This document shows, in pieces, positions 60,805 through 64,000 of a DNA stretch of 64,000 nucleotides. The notes under the pieces are model-generated. The model was given only the letters and a program-made list of their open reading frames with translations, had not been told where the DNA came from and ran no database searches. How positions within the stretch are numbered: the stretch's first letter is position 1; every line of letters starts with the position of its first letter. The DNA lies in the NCBI GenBank assembly GCA_933822405.4, contig CAKOGP040001446.1:1369-65368 (forward strand). The letters run 5' to 3'. The position numbers were made by a program, and so were the translations under genes. The stretch is from Cylindrotheca closterium. Lineage: Eukaryota; Bacillariophyta; Bacillariophyceae; Bacillariales; Bacillariaceae.

Positions 60805-63800
60805 ATGAAGCGACAGGCTGTAAGAATAGCCAAGAGAGTTCACCCGTCGCGACGGACAGGTCGACAAGCATCATGCATCGATTTCAAACCCTTTTCATCG
60901 ACCTCGACTGCTTCATCATCTTATCCCAATGGAGCAGATTCCGATGCATTATCATGGAATGAGGTGACGAAACAGTTTCTGAACGATACTTCGTCGACAT
61001 CTTCCAGCGATTTATTTCGTCAAGCCCAAGCTGTAGTCGATCTACTGGTACCTGAAATGGATGAGGACGAATATGACGAGGCACAGCGAAATCAGCGTGT
61101 CTCCCGAAAAGCAGCATTGCATAGAATACAAGCTGAAAGCGAGCAGGATATTTCTCTTGCATTTGAGTTTCTAGACAGACTGCTTGAAATCGAAGAAGAG
61201 GAGATGCAAAATGGTGGACGCGAATCAATATCGAGTTATGACGATTCCAAGAGCAAATGCCTGAATGCTGTCTTGCAAATGTGGCGAGAGTATCAAATAA
61301 AACCACGAATGGAGACGCTGTCGCCTGATGATGTACTGCAAAAACTAGACCGCTATCGAGCTACATCATCGCTATTGGTTCCTGATGCACACAGCTACAA
61401 TATACTTTTGGGTGGCGCTGCCAACCGTGGTGATGTTGAGTTTTGCGAGAGTCTCTATCATTGGATGTGGGAGGAGAGCAAAACGGACTCGCTGCTCCGT
61501 CCGGATATTGCCACACTGCGAACCATATTCAAAGTATATATTCAAACAAGTCTTCAAACAGGACAGACGATAGAAAGTATGGGAGCACCAGAGGCGTGCG
61601 AAGCTCTTGTGGACGACTGGAAGAAACGGAGTCAGTCGTCTTCGATCAGAGGAGTATACGACGCTCTGATCCATGTTTGGGCTCATTTTGATCCAATTCA
61701 ATCCGAAATTTACTTGAAATCACTTGCCCGTCAACGAGTGGAAAAGCAAGGACCTGGACCCGATACTGTTTCTTGGAACCGAGTCATTTCCGCGTATTCG
61801 ATTCTTCACGACCAGCCATCGAAAGCTGCAGAGTTACTAGAGGAGTTTTGGCACTACACACAACTACTGGAAGAGATTGGATCCATGGAAGGGGTCTCAG
61901 ACGCCAGGCCGGATCTTGTTTCCTACAATAGCGTCTTGGAAGGCTGGGCCCGCATACGCAACACCGACGAAACAGACAAAGTCTTTCGAAGATTACAAAT
62001 GTCTACCTCGACTTCTCCCAACATTGTTTCATACACCTCAATGATCAAGGCCAACGGCTCAAACTGGGAACGGGTGCAAGAGTTGGCAGAAGAGTGCATT
62101 CAAGCGTTTCGAGAACAAGCTTCAAAACAAGGTGATGGCGACGATAGCAAAGGGAATCTCGAGTTGGACCAACCTTTCTTTCACGCTTGGTTGCAATCTG
62201 CATTGGAATGTGGAGAGGGAAAACAGACGGTACAAAATGTATTGGCCATCATTGATGTAATGAAATCGCTGGGGCTGCAGCCCGATACAAAATGTTTCCT
62301 GATTCTTTTGGAAGGCTTCTTGAAACACGACGACGATATTGAAGGGGCAACACGGTGGTTCATTGAAAACGCGAAGACGACTATGGATGAGGATTCCATT
62401 GTCTCTTGGGTCACCCAGATCCTCGTGTTGGTAGATGACATTTCCATTGTACCTCCGTTGCTACAGTTTCGAGGGAGAAAATCTGTTTCACTGCTTCAGA
62501 CCATATGTCAAGACGAACTCTTGACTGAGACGAAAAACATGGAGCGCCTGTTGTCCAAGTTGAGTGCGCAACAAGGCATGGCGATGCTTGGCTGGATGAA
62601 AGGCAAGCCTTCGTGCAAAGCATACGCCATCGTTTTGCGGAATGTTGCAAGCAACGGCAAGCTTAGTGACGCTGAATCAATCTTCTCCCAATGGAAGCAG
62701 AACTATTCCCTCGACTCCGTAGCACTTGAGGATGGGGCTCTTGTAGCAGAGATGTTGACGAGCCTAATCATTGCGTCGTCAAAAGGAGGAAATCTGCTGC
62801 GATGTAAAGATTGGATTGAAGTGTGGCGTGATCAGGATGGGAAACTTCCGAAGCCCGACCAGCGAGTGCAGACAGCAGTATTGTCTACATATGCTAAAGT
62901 CATGGATGCTACTGGCGCGCAACAGTATTTGCGGCAACTTCAACAGGATGGCTTGGAACCAGATGTGGTCATGTACAACATTGTGCTTCGCGCCTTGGCA
63001 AAATCATCATCTGCAGGCCACGCTCACGAATTCTTCGAGCAGGCAATGGCAGACAAGGATATCATCTCCTACAATACTATCATTCATGCACACTCAAAAG
63101 AAGGAAATCTTGAAGAGGCAAAACGTCTCATTGAAAAAATGGTTGCTCAATATTCAAAGGATCGAGAAGAACACTGGAGTGTTAGACCTGATTTGGCAAC
63201 CTTTCGCCCACTTCTACTTGGAACAGCTCGATTCAAAGGGCGAGATTCTGGCGGGAACGTAGAAGAACTATTGCTCTGGATGGAGCGTTTGCACGAAGAG
63301 GGTGTACTCGTGGAGCCTCCAGATGCTCGCTGTTATGAAATCGCTTTGAATGCTTGGTCCAGATCTGGTACAACTGAGGCAGCCGAACGAGCCGAAGATC
63401 TCATGCGAAGTATGATGCCATTGTCAAGTCCATCTGCTTACGCCATGGTAATGAAAGCATACAAAAGGAACCCTGGTCGCAAACAAGCGCTATTTGACGA
63501 AATGTATGGTGCCTATCGTCAGGGCAACAACAATCTGAAACCCACCAGCGAGCATTTTCGTCTAGTTCTTGAAGAACTAGCCAACACTTCCCCAGAACAA
63601 GCAGAATCCTTTTTGCGTCGAATGGGCCACCTATATGAGGAGGAAGGTTTGTCCTCCGCCAAACCTACCCGACAAGCCTACAATACGGTTCTGAAATCAT
63701 GGGCTCGAATGTCGACCAATTCCAAGTCAACCTCTTGGAAATGTGCGGAAGGACTCCTGAGAGATCTCCAGTCCCTTTATCTGCAGGATGGGGACCCCAA

Positions 63801-64000
63801 GTTGCAGCCATCCATGGAATCCTACAAACCGGTTCTGATTCTCCTTTCAAAGGAAAAGCAAGTCGCCCGACTAGAATCACTCTTTGACGAGCTATTTGGA
63901 GCCTACTGCGCAACGGCTTCCGGTCCGTCTGCAACCACTGCCAGTCTTGAACCTGATTCCACCTGTGTGCATTCTCTTTTGTTGGCGTACCGATCCACCA
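60805..64000 (+). CDS. Large pentatricopeptide repeat (PPR) protein, 3' end outside the window
   Basis: Open from ATG 60805 to the end of the window, at least 1065 codons, with no stop. The N-terminus is basic and Ser/Thr-rich (MKRQAVRIAKRVHPSRRTGR), as in an organelle transit peptide. PPR motifs are spread through the protein: PDAHSYNILLGGAANRGDVE, PDTVSWNRVISAYSI, PDLVSYNSVLEGWARI, PNIVSYTSMIKANG, PDVVMYNIVLRALAKS, DIISYNTIIHAHSKEGNLEE, PTRQAYNTVLKSWAR. PPR proteins bind single-stranded organelle RNA for editing, splicing or stability; the target RNA is unknown. No E/DYW or SMR domain is seen in the part available, though it could follow. Confidence 0.88.
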   Translation, partial: MKRQAVRIAKRVHPSRRTGRQASCIDFKPFSSTSTASSSYPNGADSDALSWNEVTKQFLNDTSSTSSSDLFRQAQAVVDLLVPEMDEDEYDEAQRNQRVSRKAALHRIQAESEQDISLAFEFLDRLLEIEEEEMQNGGRESISSYDDSKSKCLNAVLQMWREYQIKPRMETLSPDDVLQKLDRYRATSSLLVPDAHSYNILLGGAANRGDVEFCESLYHWMWEESKTDSLLRPDIATLRTIFKVYIQTSLQTGQTIESMGAPEACEALVDDWKKRSQSSSIRGVYDALIHVWAHFDPIQSEIYLKSLARQRVEKQGPGPDTVSWNRVISAYSILHDQPSKAAELLEEFWHYTQLLEEIGSMEGVSDARPDLVSYNSVLEGWARIRNTDETDKVFRRLQMSTSTSPNIVSYTSMIKANGSNWERVQELAEECIQAFREQASKQGDGDDSKGNLELDQPFFHAWLQSALECGEGKQTVQNVLAIIDVMKSLGLQPDTKCFLILLEGFLKHDDDIEGATRWFIENAKTTMDEDSIVSWVTQILVLVDDISIVPPLLQFRGRKSVSLLQTICQDELLTETKNMERLLSKLSAQQGMAMLGWMKGKPSCKAYAIVLRNVASNGKLSDAESIFSQWKQNYSLDSVALEDGALVAEMLTSLIIASSKGGNLLRCKDWIEVWRDQDGKLPKPDQRVQTAVLSTYAKVMDATGAQQYLRQLQQDGLEPDVVMYNIVLRALAKSSSAGHAHEFFEQAMADKDIISYNTIIHAHSKEGNLEEAKRLIEKMVAQYSKDREEHWSVRPDLATFRPLLLGTARFKGRDSGGNVEELLLWMERLHEEGVLVEPPDARCYEIALNAWSRSGTTEAAERAEDLMRSMMPLSSPSAYAMVMKAYKRNPGRKQALFDEMYGAYRQGNNNLKPTSEHFRLVLEELANTSPEQAESFLRRMGHLYEEEGLSSAKPTRQAYNTVLKSWARMSTNSKSTSWKCAEGLLRDLQSLYLQDGDPKLQPSMESYKPVLILLSKEKQVARLESLFDELFGAYCATASGPSATTASLEPDSTCVHSLLLAYRST

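Noticed and set aside
1..64000. tRNA, rRNA, CRISPR arrays or bacterial operons
   Set aside because: No T-loop/acceptor pairs, rRNA words or spaced direct repeats were seen. Spliced genes and wide spacing show a eukaryotic nuclear region.

Overview
This is a eukaryotic nuclear window. Genes are widely spaced, sit on both strands, and have short introns (roughly 70-120 bp) with GT-AG borders that can be placed by reading frame and by comparing paralogs. The gene content points to a stramenopile, most likely a diatom: LRR proteins with a cytoplasmic tail and one membrane span, a SOUL/DUF2358-type protein, Ysc84/SYLF proteins, large ankyrin arrays, a PPR protein and many lineage-restricted small genes. 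I infer the organism from gene content only. No rRNA, tRNA, CRISPR array or intact transposon was seen.

Layout. 0.5-6.2 kb (minus): a secreted serine beta-lactamase-like gene that reads through as two tandem domains, then an acidic LRR membrane protein. 6.7-11.1 kb (plus): an SGNH/GDS-type membrane protein, a rhomboid protease and a conserved two-exon gene. 11.3-15.2 kb (minus): a four-exon LRR protein and a longer SGNH/GDS paralog. 15.8-25 kb: an ankyrin gene, small genes of an apparently new family, a decayed reverse transcriptase fragment and a segmental duplication of about 1.8 kb. 25-30.1 kb (minus): a large membrane protein and a tandem SYLF pair. 30.7-39.2 kb: an ankyrin array of one frameshifted and three intact genes, with a coiled-coil gene among them. 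39.6-45.9 kb: Sar1 GTPase, a basic repeat protein, and a head-to-head pair of type II membrane proteins, one with three introns and one with none. 46-50.3 kb: a SOUL-like protein, two small paralogs with a 3' fragment of the glycosyltransferase-like gene between them, and a two-span protein. 51-56.2 kb: three tandem copies of a unit of about 1.9 kb, each carrying a small gene. 57.6-64 kb: further small genes, a methyltransferase with a zinc-ribbon tail, and a PPR gene that runs off the window.

The main theme is local duplication: almost every family is present as two to five copies in different states of decay. Two small-protein families stand out as probably undescribed. One has five intact copies at 18.8, 21.7, 24.3, 51.0 and 58.5 kb, built from an N-terminal box, one to three RSKSD-type repeats and a proline-rich C-terminal box. 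The other is the tandem triplet at 51.9, 53.8 and 55.8 kb. A palindromic octamer, TACCGGTA, recurs at least nine times in non-coding DNA.
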